From Niastella vici (lineage in GTDB: Bacteria; Bacteroidota; Bacteroidia; Chitinophagales; Chitinophagaceae): a DNA stretch of 64,000 nucleotides. The notes under the pieces were generated by a model that worked only from the letters and a program-made list of their open reading frames with translations, was not told where the DNA came from and did not search any database. Positions 8,360-16,714 of the stretch are shown here, piece after piece; positions within the stretch are counted from its first letter, which is position 1; each line of letters begins with the position of its first letter. Location of the stretch: contig NZ_LVYD01000072.1 of the NCBI RefSeq assembly GCF_002077945.1, positions 1-64,000 of the forward strand. The letters run 5' to 3'. A program made the translations under genes and the position numbers.

Positions 8360-10819
8360 TTAATCTTCGAAATAATGATTTAATTTCCTGAGGCGGGAAA
8401 TGATGGCTCCTTTTGTGCGGCCGAAGTGGGCGGCTATTTTACCGAGGGCCGTTCCATTGTCGTAATGAATTTTTAATTCATCATCCTGTTCATCAGACCA
8501 GGGTTTGTAGGCATCCTTGTTTACTTCCCGTTTATTCCAAACGGTATAGGCCTTTTCTTTGGCGCCGGGGGAAACAGCTCTCTTTTTAGCAGGTGTTTGT
8601 TTGGCAGTTGTTTGTTTGGCAGTTGTTTGTTTGGCAGTTGTTTGTTTGGCAGTTGTTTGTTTGGCAGTTGTTTGTTTGGCAGTTGTTTGTTTGGCAGTTG
8701 TTTGTTTGGCAGTTGTTTGTTTGGCAGTTGTTTGTTTGGCAGTTGTTTGTTTGGCAGTTGTTTGTTTGGCAGTTGTTTGTTTGGCAGTTGTTTGTTTGGC
8801 AGTTGTTTGTTTGGCAGTTGTTTGTTTGGCAGTTGTTTGTTTGGCAGTTGTTTGTTTGGCAGTTGTTTGTTTGGCAGTTGTTTGTTTGGCAGTTGTTTGT
8901 TTGGCAGTTGTTTGTTTGGCAGTTGTTTGTTTGGCAGTTGTTTGTTTGGCAGTTGTTTGTTTGGCAGTTGTTTGTTTGGCAGTTGTTTGTTTGGCAGTTG
9001 TTTGTTTGGCAGTTGTTTGTTTGGCAGTTGTTTGTTTGGCAGTTGTTTGTTTGGCAGTTGTTTGTTTGGCAGTTGTTTGTTTGGCAGTTGTTTGTTTGGC
9101 AGTTGTTTGTTTGGCAGTTGTTTGTTTGGCAGTTGTTTGTTTGGCAGTTGTTTGTTTGGCAGTTGTTTGTTTGGCAGTTGTTTGTTTGGCAGTTGTTTGT
9201 TTGGCAGCAGCTCTTTCAGCCAGATAACTGTTTTGATCTAGGCTGGGTTCCTTCGGTTTTACTTTTACAATGCGTGCAGAAGCCGGAAAATCTTTTGGTA
9301 ATAAGGTTTCCGGAATATGCAAAATATTCTTTGTGCGGGTAATGGCTACGTACAATAAATTGATCTCTTCATTGAGCCGGGCGCTGTCGAATTGGGCGGT
9401 TTTGTCGCTGGCCTGTTTTTCCTTCAGTTCTTTCAGTTTTCCTTCCGACAGAAAATCATTTACCAGGTGCACCACATCATATTCCATTCCTTTGGCGCGG
9501 TGCACGGTTGAAAAGATCATTTCGGCTTTGTTGCGGTCTTCATCACCGGTATGCAGGTCTTTGAGCGATTTGATGATGCCATGCACTTCATTTCCATATT
9601 CACGAACGATCTCGATCATGGTGGCCAGCTGATGGTCTTCGGTTTTCTCAGCATATTCTTCCAGGTCGTCGATATCTTTCATGGAACCAACCACCTGATC
9701 GCGGATGCGATCATGATTGCCATTGTACAAACTCAATACATCATATAATGAGGCGCCATCATCGGCATACATATAGGAGCTGATGTTGCCTTCGAAGTAA
9801 ATATGTTTCACCTTGCTGTTGTCGGTAATAAAATCAATTGCTTTCAACAGCAAGCCCAGGTTGGTGCGGGCAATGGTAGCTTTAACGAGTTCTTTTTTGC
9901 CGGCGCCTTTGCCGGCAATGGCTACGGGTTTGCATTCGAACAAATGATTTTTCCACGAAAGCACTTCGATGGCGAGATTGGCAATTTCCTGCGGAAACCG
10001 GAAACTGGTTGACAGTTGTAAGGTATTGAAATTGGTTCTATCCAGTGAATTCACGGCGTGGCGCCAGCCATAGATCTGTTGGTGGGTGTCGCCAACAATT
10101 ACTTTGGTGGCTTTTTGTTTCGTCACCACATCGAGCATGGCGGCGGATGCATCCTGCGCTTCATCAAACAGGATATAATCATAAGGAAGCACCGGGTTCG
10201 ACAATTGAAATTTCTTCAGATAAAAATCATGGGTGATCTCTATTTCTCCCCTATCCATTTTCGCCAACAGCAAGCGGGTGCCATCTTCAATGAATTTATA
10301 AAAAGTGTGCGCGAATGATCTGGCATTGGTGTCAACGAGGGTATCGAGATAATTCAGCTCCTGCACTTTTGCTTTATCGCTGTTACAGAAGTACGCCGCG
10401 AATTTGCTGATGTGATTGGCAATTACAAATTCGGCATGCTTTTCCCCATTACCCCTGATATCGAGCAGCTGGCAGATCTCACTGTTCTTATACCCCTGCG
10501 CTTTTACTTTATAATTATGTTTGAATACGATATGTTTGTAAGCCAGCGAGTGAGCGGTTTCTACCTTTACATTTGCAAGACCATAGTCGGCAAACTTGCG
10601 CACAGCTTCCAGCTTCACCGATTTATTGAACGCGAGGTACAGGATGCGCGCATTACCAGGGCGGGAAGCCGCATATTCAATGATGGTGGTAGTTTTGCCG
10701 GAACCGGCTACCGCGTTGATGCGGAGATCACTGCCAGCGTTAATGATAGCAGTTTGTTGTTTTGTCAACGTTTTTTTATTGAACACTTCTCCTGAATTTT
10801 TACCTGCAGCAGTAGACAT
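8360..10819 (-). CDS. UvrD/Rep-type superfamily 1 helicase with a (TTAKQ)n linker and a Myb/SANT-like C-terminus
   Basis: 819 residues in three parts. Residues 1-530 form an SF1A helicase: AVAGSGKTTT (Walker A), ILFDEAQD (Walker B), VGDTHQQIYGWR, FSTVHRAKGMEYD and LLYVAITRTK are all present, so it should be an ATP-driven 3'-5' DNA translocase of the UvrD/FBH1 kind. Residues about 537-741 are 41 tandem TAKQT pentapeptides. Residues 755-818 form a small helix-turn-helix-like domain (WSDEQDDELKIHYDNGTALGKIAAHFGRTKGAIISRLRKL) resembling Myb/SANT or GcrA-type DNA-binding modules. The linker is lysine-rich, hydrophilic and probably disordered. Length without the repeat, about 615, is normal for the helicase. 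Role is presumably DNA repair. Confidence 0.9.
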   Translation of the reverse strand: MSTAAGKNSGEVFNKKTLTKQQTAIINAGSDLRINAVAGSGKTTTIIEYAASRPGNARILYLAFNKSVKLEAVRKFADYGLANVKVETAHSLAYKHIVFKHNYKVKAQGYKNSEICQLLDIRGNGEKHAEFVIANHISKFAAYFCNSDKAKVQELNYLDTLVDTNARSFAHTFYKFIEDGTRLLLAKMDRGEIEITHDFYLKKFQLSNPVLPYDYILFDEAQDASAAMLDVVTKQKATKVIVGDTHQQIYGWRHAVNSLDRTNFNTLQLSTSFRFPQEIANLAIEVLSWKNHLFECKPVAIAGKGAGKKELVKATIARTNLGLLLKAIDFITDNSKVKHIYFEGNISSYMYADDGASLYDVLSLYNGNHDRIRDQVVGSMKDIDDLEEYAEKTEDHQLATMIEIVREYGNEVHGIIKSLKDLHTGDEDRNKAEMIFSTVHRAKGMEYDVVHLVNDFLSEGKLKELKEKQASDKTAQFDSARLNEEINLLYVAITRTKNILHIPETLLPKDFPASARIVKVKPKEPSLDQNSYLAERAAAKQTTAKQTTAKQTTAKQTTAKQTTAKQTTAKQTTAKQTTAKQTTAKQTTAKQTTAKQTTAKQTTAKQTTAKQTTAKQTTAKQTTAKQTTAKQTTAKQTTAKQTTAKQTTAKQTTAKQTTAKQTTAKQTTAKQTTAKQTTAKQTTAKQTTAKQTTAKQTTAKQTTAKQTTAKQTTAKQTTAKQTTAKQTTAKQTTAKQTTAKQTPAKKRAVSPGAKEKAYTVWNKREVNKDAYKPWSDEQDDELKIHYDNGTALGKIAAHFGRTKGAIISRLRKLNHYFED
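8596..9210. repeat. Minisatellite: about 41 tandem copies of a 15-bp unit inside the helicase gene
   Basis: The plus-strand unit TTTGTTTGGCAGTTG repeats with period 15 across 615 bases; all but the terminal copies appear identical. It reads TAKQT on the minus strand. Because the period is a multiple of three, copy number can change without breaking the frame. The unit has no stop codon in any plus-strand frame, which explains long spurious antisense frames here. Confidence 0.97.
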
Positions 10820-10837
10820 AATACGGGAATTAGCAAT

Positions 10838-10865
10838 AAAAAAGGCTCCTGCCCCGAAGCCTTTT
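10838..10865 (-). terminator. Terminator of the WG-repeat gene
   Basis: On the minus strand AAGGCT pairs with AGCCTT around a GC-rich loop and is followed by TTTTTT. It lies between the WG-repeat gene and the helicase start. Confidence 0.65.
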
Positions 10866-10936
10866 ATCTGGATGCGAAGATGGGCGTTTTTGGAGTTTTT
10901 AGCAAGAAATGTTGCTCACTGTTAGTGTTGAAAAGT

Positions 10937-12154
10937 TTATCGCATTTCAATGATACCCCATTTACCGTTGAATTTAACCCAGGCGCGCTTTTTGTAGAAT
11001 GGACCGGCCTTTTCGAAAACAATTTCTGACAAAGGTTTCCCCTGTTCATTCAGATAACCGTATTTACCATTAGACCTGGCGATCAACAGGCCATTGCCGG
11101 CACTTTGTAGATCCTCATATTCAAGGGGTATGGAAATCGCCTTTTTTGTGAGATCAAACACCCCATATTTTAAGTAGGTATTCTCGTACGCCCACAATTT
11201 GGCAAGATCGTCGTATTGCGTTTTGAAAAAGAACTTCGAAACGATCAATTTATCAATTGTATATTCATTGAATTCGTTGAACTCAAAGGGGATTATGACT
11301 TTACCGGTGCTATCAATGGCGCCATAATCGCCTTCCTTAGACACAACGTATAACCCGTTGTGTCTTTGTCTGTAGGCGCTGAATTGCGGCTCTACCACTA
11401 TTTTAAAATTCCGGTCAATGAAGGCAAAGCCTTTTGCATCTTTAATATTAATTAACGCAAGGGGGCCGTCGAAAGAATTTACACTGGTCCAGTTATCGGG
11501 ACAGGCAAAAACAGTATTCCCCTTTTTATCAATAATGCTCCATTTGTAGTTGTCTGGATTCATAACTCCAGCGATACCACCACTAAAGGGCGTATTATAC
11601 ATGTATTTAAAATCTGTAAGAGAATTACCAGTTGGGTCAATATATCCGCCCGCCGTTTTTTCATTGGGCAGATACACTTCTACAGGCAATGCATTTTCTT
11701 TGAAAGCATCACCTTTGATACTTCTAATAGGGAACGCTGTTTTAAGCCTGGAGCCATCGCCCCTGAACAGGAGAATTTCGCCGCTTACAGACAGCGCATA
11801 AAAATCAGGCTTGATGAAAGAGAAAGAATAAGCTTTGCAGGGGTATACTGTATCACCTTTGAGATTGATAAGACCAATATTGCTACCTTGTTTCACAGGG
11901 ATCAGTCCTTTTTTGTAAAGCGGCTCAGCGCTGATGGTGTCGACCTCCAGGTGCCCTTCAAAATCTATGAGCCCGTATTTGTGGTTATTGACAATATAGG
12001 AATATCCTTCATCCATAACAGGACCAATAAAACCATTTTCCAGTTCGAGAAAAGGTTCCTTATACCATTTAAAATTTTTACCAGGGATATTTTGGGCAGA
12101 CAGATCAGAACAAAGGAAAAAGGAAAATAGAACCCATAAAAATTTGTGGACCAT
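10937..12154 (-). CDS. Secreted WG-repeat protein
   Basis: 405 residues with an N-terminal signal (KFLWVLFSFFLCSDLSAQ) and about eight WG (KWG) repeats, seen as units such as YGLIDFEGHLEV, IGLINLKGDTVYP, WSIIDKKGNTVFA, FAFIDRNFKIVVEPQF, YGAIDSTGKVIIPFEF and WGIIEMR at the end. WG-repeat proteins are predicted beta-propeller-like envelope proteins; no enzymatic role is known to me. It has its own terminator. A helicase gene follows on the same strand but is probably separately transcribed. Confidence 0.85.
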   Translation of the reverse strand: MVHKFLWVLFSFFLCSDLSAQNIPGKNFKWYKEPFLELENGFIGPVMDEGYSYIVNNHKYGLIDFEGHLEVDTISAEPLYKKGLIPVKQGSNIGLINLKGDTVYPCKAYSFSFIKPDFYALSVSGEILLFRGDGSRLKTAFPIRSIKGDAFKENALPVEVYLPNEKTAGGYIDPTGNSLTDFKYMYNTPFSGGIAGVMNPDNYKWSIIDKKGNTVFACPDNWTSVNSFDGPLALINIKDAKGFAFIDRNFKIVVEPQFSAYRQRHNGLYVVSKEGDYGAIDSTGKVIIPFEFNEFNEYTIDKLIVSKFFFKTQYDDLAKLWAYENTYLKYGVFDLTKKAISIPLEYEDLQSAGNGLLIARSNGKYGYLNEQGKPLSEIVFEKAGPFYKKRAWVKFNGKWGIIEMR

Positions 12155-12297
12155 ACCAGGGAGGACTTTATTGTAAATATATGAGGATTGGGTGATTGAA
12201 GAACTGTCAGGATCTTATGGGATGAGGGTATTTTACTGGGGCGATAAGGAATTCTTCGGAAATGCTTCGGGATTCCTTTGGAGCAACACTGGGGCTG

Positions 12298-12315
12298 CTT
12301 CGCAAATTTGCGAAG
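12298..12315. repeat. 18-bp perfect palindrome
   Basis: CTTCGCAAATTTGCGAAG reads identically on both strands. It lies in gene-free DNA rich in CTTCGG-type words. It could be a protein-binding site or part of an intergenic repeat family. Confidence 0.8.
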
Positions 12316-12447
12316 AAATCCAAAGCCTGGTATGAGTGAGGCAGGAATTAGGTGCAGCTAAGATCCGAGGGATGGTGAATATTGGTCATTTCAAGGATTG
12401 GATGACTCTGTTCTAAATTGTTCCCATTTAGAGAATACTTTCAGGAA

Positions 12448-12488
12448 AGCTACGGTCAAGCTTCGGTCAAGCTTCGGTCACGCTTCGA
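12448..12488. repeat. Tandem 11-bp repeat, about four copies
   Basis: Successive units AGCTACGGTCA, AGCTTCGGTCA, AGCTTCGGTCA and CGCTTCGAT lie end to end. No coding frame is associated. Confidence 0.75.
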
Positions 12489-12816
12489 TTGTCCCGGGCT
12501 GGGAAAAGTGGGCTAAAAAGCGGGGAAATTAGCTTGTGGAGACTTATACCAATCCCCAACAATTAGACTTGATGCAGAGCCCGTCTCACCAAACCCCATG
12601 CTTTTGGCTGGAAGGAATTTGTGAATAATTGAATGGGTTGGAGGATTATTTGCGGTCAGAAGGGCTTTAAGGAATTTTTACTAAGGATTTACAAATTAAA
12701 CACCCGATTTAACCTTAAACAGGTTCTTTAAAACCTGTAAAACGATATTTTTCGGGATTTTCGTAAATAATTGTACCATAAGGCCTAATAAAATTTTCCC
12801 GGAAGCGATTTTTTTC

Positions 12817-12824
12817 TATTTTTG
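12817..12824 (+). promoter_or_regulatory. Probable -7 box of the tRNA-Met transcript
   Basis: TATTTTTG matches TAnnTTTG and lies about 100 bases before the tRNA. A transcript from here would also include the decayed tRNA-like copy at 12869-12910. Confidence 0.5.
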
Positions 12825-12868
12825 CACCCCATTATTTCACCCCCATGATAAATGGAGAAATGATGGAA

Positions 12869-12910
12869 AGCGTTGGATTCATGCCGCCAATTGGCGGACC
12901 CGGGTTCAAC
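12869..12910 (+). pseudogene. Decayed tRNA-Met-like copy upstream of the real tRNA
   Basis: AGCGTTGGATTCAT (12869-12882) and CGGGTTCAAC (12901-12910) are identical to the anticodon-arm start and T-arm of the adjacent tRNA. The acceptor stem and D-arm are missing, and the middle is replaced by the palindrome CCGCCAATTGGCGG. It cannot fold as a tRNA. Confidence 0.7.
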
Positions 12911-12920
12911 AAACATAATC

Positions 12921-12994
12921 GGCGGGATAGCTCAGGTGGTTAGAGCGTTGGATTCATAACCCAAAGGTCTCGGGTTCAACTCCCGATCCCGCTA
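12921..12994 (+). tRNA. tRNA with CAU anticodon (tRNA-Met, possibly Ile2)
   Basis: 74 nucleotides fold as a standard cloverleaf: acceptor GGCGGGA/TCCCGCT, D-stem GCTC/GAGC, anticodon loop TTCATAA, T-arm TCGGG-TTCAACT-CCCGA, discriminator A. The first acceptor pair is G:U and CCA is not encoded. The CAU anticodon fits elongator Met; a lysidine-modified Ile2 tRNA cannot be excluded by reading alone. A terminator follows at 13002-13027. Confidence 0.95.
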
Positions 12995-13001
12995 CAGAGG
13001 A

Positions 13002-13027
13002 AAGGCTTCAGTTTTGAAGCCTTTTTT
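13002..13027 (+). terminator. Terminator of the tRNA transcript
   Basis: AAGGCTTCA pairs with TGAAGCCTT around a short loop, followed by a run of T, starting 8 bases after the tRNA. Confidence 0.85.
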
Positions 13028-13291
13028 ATTTGCTCGTTGTCAAGTAGTTAGCGATTAGGTATTGGTTCGACTTTATAAGATTTTGGTTCAACTCCTGATA
13101 ACGTAACAAATAAAAAACGTGAAAAAAACACTTTCGCACCTCGCAGTGATAAATGAAAGTAATTTATAGATTATTAATGTTTTAGTGTAATCGCGATACT
13201 TCAATTTGGCCATAATTAGGTTTTAATTTGGAATAGAGGGACGAGATTGTGCAGGCCATGATTTTTGAGAGAGGTATCGTGAGAAAAGTCT
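13028..13291. other. Intergenic region with a second tRNA-like fragment
   Basis: No gene is seen. The segment 13085-13108 (GGTTCAACTCCTGATAACGTAACA-like, written here only as its pattern) matches the T-arm and 3' acceptor side of the tRNA-Met with a few changes, suggesting a decayed 3' copy. Confidence 0.5.
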
Positions 13292-13330
13292 TCAAAAAAT
13301 GCATCCGGCTTTTGGCAGGATGCATTTCCT
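13292..13330 (-). terminator. Terminator of the SusC/SusD/fasciclin operon
   Basis: AAATGCATCC (13297-13306) pairs with GGATGCATTT (13318-13327); on the minus strand a T run follows. It lies 40 bases after the last gene of the operon. Confidence 0.8.
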
Positions 13331-13366
13331 AAAGATAGCAAAGCGTTGAGATGGCTAAGTCTATGC

Positions 13367-14347
13367 TCAGTTTGTCCGGGTGACATCTGTCAGCCTTAGC
13401 TCGATGATATACGTGCCTTCCATTTTCAGGGTAAAGGCAAAGCGGGGATTAACCGAATACAAGCCGGGTGTAAAACCATCTATGGTTGCAAACTTGCTGG
13501 GTATGCGGTAATAGATCAGGTGCCCCCAATCGGTGGTAGGGGTTATATATTTTGCCAATGGGAAAGGCGCTACTTCAAAGTCGCAGATCATAGCCGTATC
13601 GGTGAATTGTACCGGGGTGAATCGGGCATAGTTTTCAAAGGTTGGGCGGTCGCCACGCCGGATGATCTCGCCGGCTTTGGGATTGAAGGGTTTGCCGTTC
13701 TTGTCAGAGATCTTCAGGATGATCCGGGCGCCATCGTTAGATACTTTGGTAAAGGTGAGCTTTGGATTTTTGTGTGCTGTTGCAACGCCGGTTACATCGT
13801 GAAAGGCGTTGGAAACATTGTCTTCCTGCAGGAAGATATCTTCGGGAAGCGGGTCCACAATATTGATAGTGCCGAATGAAGGAAACAGTTTGGTGCCATT
13901 TACATTGGTCGCCTGCAGGTCGAAGATATATTTGCCCAGGGGAATGTTTACGGAACCACGGTTGAAGCTGATCTGTCCGCTCACGGGATTGAACTCCATA
14001 GGCGTCACAATTCTCTTTTCCCTTTTCTTATTCAGTTCGGCTACGGTGGTATCGGTTTTAATATCGAAAGTCATTCCGGGTTTGAACATGAGCACTTCAT
14101 ATTCCCTGAAAAACTCTTTCGGCGCAGGATCTCCGTTTTCATAGCGCAGGTTCTGCATGTCAAAGTTAATGGGCGGGGTAGAGCCATCGATATCTATTCG
14201 TTGCGATTGCACCAGTGGCAGACCGCGCAGGCAATAGATATTCTTATCGATATAGCGCATGGTATCGCTCAAAAAACCTTCCTGTATTTTTTTACAGGCC
14301 ATACCGGTTATTATAAGGACCAGCAGCAAGTAGATTATTTTTCTCAT
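13367..14347 (-). CDS. DUF5007-like lipoprotein, last gene of a SusC/D operon
   Basis: 326 residues. The signal peptide ends in IITGMACKK, giving a lipid-attachment cysteine at residue 18. The rest looks all-beta, with segments such as FDIKTDTTVAELNKKREKRIVTP and IPLGKYIFDLQATNVNGTKLF that recall bacterial Ig-like or carbohydrate-binding modules. I place it in the DUF5007 group from its look and its company: such proteins sit beside fasciclin-domain lipoproteins in SusC/D operons. It is 47 bases downstream of the fasciclin gene. A role as a surface glycan-binding accessory protein is inferred, not shown. Confidence 0.7.
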   Translation of the reverse strand: MRKIIYLLLVLIITGMACKKIQEGFLSDTMRYIDKNIYCLRGLPLVQSQRIDIDGSTPPINFDMQNLRYENGDPAPKEFFREYEVLMFKPGMTFDIKTDTTVAELNKKREKRIVTPMEFNPVSGQISFNRGSVNIPLGKYIFDLQATNVNGTKLFPSFGTINIVDPLPEDIFLQEDNVSNAFHDVTGVATAHKNPKLTFTKVSNDGARIILKISDKNGKPFNPKAGEIIRRGDRPTFENYARFTPVQFTDTAMICDFEVAPFPLAKYITPTTDWGHLIYYRIPSKFATIDGFTPGLYSVNPRFAFTLKMEGTYIIELRLTDVTRTN

Positions 14348-14394
14348 GGTGTAATATCTTGTTTGTAAGAGAATAGTGATAATGTATGTTCACA

Positions 14395-15081
14395 TTAAGG
14401 CAGCGGTTCGGTATTGAAGAATAACCGGTGAAAGTTGCTCAACACATGGATGGTGCCGGTGTTGGTAATAATACCAGTGGTTTGGCAATCATATCCCATG
14501 TCCTTATCTTTTGCCGGGATGGTGGTTTGATCGGGCTCTGTTTCGTCGCGTGTGCCGATCACTTTGGTAAAACGGATGTAATCCACATGATCGATGTAAC
14601 TGCCGTAATCCTGTGTTCGCCTGAGGTTGATGTAAAACGATGCATTGGGAATGGGACCCAGCAGGTTTTGATAGTACTTCCCTTCCACTGTTAGCTTATC
14701 GCGGCCCAGGTCGCCATAGAACATATACATCTTCAGCGAGTCCTTCACTTCCTGCAATGGAAGACTGTCGAGCGTATAAATAATATTTTCATCATGCAGC
14801 TCAATGGCCCTTCTGTAGTAGCGTGCTCTTACAAACTCATCCACACTGTAGTTGGTGCAGGCAAAGAATGTAATGTCGCCATTGACCGTCTCTTTTAGTC
14901 CGGCCCTGTCTATTAAATGCACCAGGGAAGAGAATTGGGGTTTTGACTTCAGGTAATCGTATGTGGTCATATCGACCTTTGGGTTGTGCGTGCCGCCATC
15001 TGCTTTATAGCTGTTTTTGTTGCAGGATACAATACTGCCGGCCATAACAAGTATAAGTAGTGATACTATAATATTTTTCAT
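14395..15081 (-). CDS. Fasciclin (FAS1) domain lipoprotein
   Basis: 228 residues with a lipoprotein signal (LVMAGSIVSCNK, cysteine at about residue 20). A single FAS1 domain is recognised from TTYDYLKSKPQFSSLVHLIDRAGLKETVNGDITFFACTN near the start and GIITNTGTIHVLSNFHRLFF at the end, the hallmark closing strand. FAS1 domains mediate adhesion or ligand contact. It is the third gene of the SusC-SusD operon, 31 bases after the SusD stop, so it is likely a surface-exposed accessory of the same importer. Confidence 0.85.
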   Translation of the reverse strand: MKNIIVSLLILVMAGSIVSCNKNSYKADGGTHNPKVDMTTYDYLKSKPQFSSLVHLIDRAGLKETVNGDITFFACTNYSVDEFVRARYYRRAIELHDENIIYTLDSLPLQEVKDSLKMYMFYGDLGRDKLTVEGKYYQNLLGPIPNASFYINLRRTQDYGSYIDHVDYIRFTKVIGTRDETEPDQTTIPAKDKDMGYDCQTTGIITNTGTIHVLSNFHRLFFNTEPLP

Positions 15082-15112
15082 AATAAAAAGATAATTGAGT
15101 TAAACACAATGA

Positions 15113-16690
15113 TCAAATCTTGCCCAGCCAGTAAGAAGTTTGTACCAGGAACCTGTTTTCCTTGAACAGGGAAGGGCTTACCGGCCAATAAAAACCACCC
15201 CTTGCAAAACGGCCTTCAGAAAGCCAGTCAACAAAGTTGGGATACATCCTTGTTCTGAGCAGGTCGAAAAAGATATGACCTTCCAGGTACATCTCCTTTC
15301 CACGCTCCACAATGTATTCATTCATCAGGTCGTCGCGGGTATATGTATCATCAACCCGGTTAGCAGGATTGGAGCCATTGCGCTGCCGCGATTCATTGAT
15401 CACCTGTATCGCCGTATTGAGGTCATTTTTATAAAGCGCTATCTCTGCCTGCAGCAATTTCATATCGGAGTAGCGAAAGATGACCATATCATTACTTAGA
15501 TAGGCGTCGAGGTTTTGTCCGGGATTCCGGTATACTACATTACTGTATTTACGGCACATGGGTTTAGCACTATTCACATAATCGAAGTTCTTGCGGTAAC
15601 GAACATCGAGCGTATCAAGAGGGCGTGTCCACTGGCTGCCATCCCAGTACCAGAACTGGTAATTGTTGTTGAAGTAAGAATTGGGCACCCAAAAGCGTGC
15701 GTTGTTGCCGAAGTAAGATACATATTCGGCACCGCGAAGGAATTCCAGGCCGATGTGCGCACTGGAACCTTCCTGTGTTCTATCGTCCATGTATAGTTGG
15801 AAAATGCCTTCCGGTGAAGTGGCGGTGTTGCTGCGGCCGACAAAGGTCATGTAATAATTGGACGTATCGGTATAGGAATAACCGCCCTCGGCCAGTAGTC
15901 TGGTAAGGGTCGTATCGGCATTTTGCACATCCGCCGGGTTCGGCACTTTCGAGTTGAGATCGGCCATGGTGGCGCGCCACAGATACAGGTGCGTCAGCAG
16001 TGCATATACAGAACCTTTATTAGCCGTGACTGCTCTTTCCGATTTTACGGTATAACCCCAATTCAGCAGGGCTGCGGCTTCTTTACAATCCTTTTCGATC
16101 TGCTTTTGTACGTCGGTGGCTGAAGTACGCGGTAACTGGGGCGCAGTGATCGGATCTTCGTATGCTTCGATAACGAGCGGTACATCGCCCCAAACGCGCG
16201 TCATTTCAAAATAAGTGAAAGCCCGGATAAACAGTGCCTGTCCCTTTATTTTCTTCCTGAATTCTGTGATATTGTCTATATCGGAAAGATCTTTGTCGGT
16301 TGCCTTATCAATCTTGCTGATGATGAGGTTGCTCATGGTAATGGTCTTAAAAAACAGCGTCCAGTCGCCCAGGCTTTGCACATTGTACTTGAATGTAAAA
16401 TCGCCATTTTGAATACCTTCCAGCCCATCGCCATTATAATCGATGGTGAAATAATTCTTGGCAACCGCATCGCCATACAAGTAATAGCGGTTGTTTTTAT
16501 TGGTTAGTGTATTTCGCAGTAAGGCATAATTGCCGGCCAGGGCCGATTGATAATCGCGGCCCGACTTCCAGAACACCTCATCGTAGGTCGAGTTCTTCGG
16601 TGTTTGTTCCAGGATCTTTTTGCACGCACTGCCTGTGACAATGCATACTAATAGTAGTAGAATGGTATATATTGATAATTTGCGTTCCAT
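15113..16690 (-). CDS. RagB/SusD family nutrient-binding lipoprotein
   Basis: 525 residues, typical SusD length. Lipoprotein signal ending in IVTGSACKK, then TPKNSTYDEVFWKSGRDYQSALAGNYALLR, the TPR-like helix with FIRAFTYFEMTRVWGDVPLV, and the C-terminal IVERGKEMYLEGHIFFDLLRT block that is diagnostic of SusD. It binds the substrate over the pore of the partner SusC. It follows the SusC gene by 24 bases. The substrate is unknown because no hydrolase is linked. Confidence 0.95.
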   Translation of the reverse strand: MERKLSIYTILLLLVCIVTGSACKKILEQTPKNSTYDEVFWKSGRDYQSALAGNYALLRNTLTNKNNRYYLYGDAVAKNYFTIDYNGDGLEGIQNGDFTFKYNVQSLGDWTLFFKTITMSNLIISKIDKATDKDLSDIDNITEFRKKIKGQALFIRAFTYFEMTRVWGDVPLVIEAYEDPITAPQLPRTSATDVQKQIEKDCKEAAALLNWGYTVKSERAVTANKGSVYALLTHLYLWRATMADLNSKVPNPADVQNADTTLTRLLAEGGYSYTDTSNYYMTFVGRSNTATSPEGIFQLYMDDRTQEGSSAHIGLEFLRGAEYVSYFGNNARFWVPNSYFNNNYQFWYWDGSQWTRPLDTLDVRYRKNFDYVNSAKPMCRKYSNVVYRNPGQNLDAYLSNDMVIFRYSDMKLLQAEIALYKNDLNTAIQVINESRQRNGSNPANRVDDTYTRDDLMNEYIVERGKEMYLEGHIFFDLLRTRMYPNFVDWLSEGRFARGGFYWPVSPSLFKENRFLVQTSYWLGKI

Positions 16691-16714
16691 GCTTTTTCTA
16701 TTTATGCGGTTACA

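Larger units (their letters stand above)
12155..12868. other. Gene-free repeat-bearing region before tRNA-Met
   Basis: About 710 bases without a credible gene. It holds a perfect 18-bp palindrome (12298-12315), four degenerate tandem copies of an 11-bp unit (about 12448-12488) and an AT-rich stretch with a promoter-like box before the tRNA. Confidence 0.6.

Noticed and set aside
8596-9210. Tandem repeat as a possible CRISPR array
   Set aside because: The unit is 15 bp without spacers and lies inside a helicase frame; no cas genes are present.
8559-9342. Long plus-strand frames of 214-249 codons reading VVCLA, FVWQL and LFGSC repeats
   Set aside because: They are antisense readings of the 15-bp tandem repeat, which has no stop codon in any plus frame; composition is purely repetitive and there is no other support.
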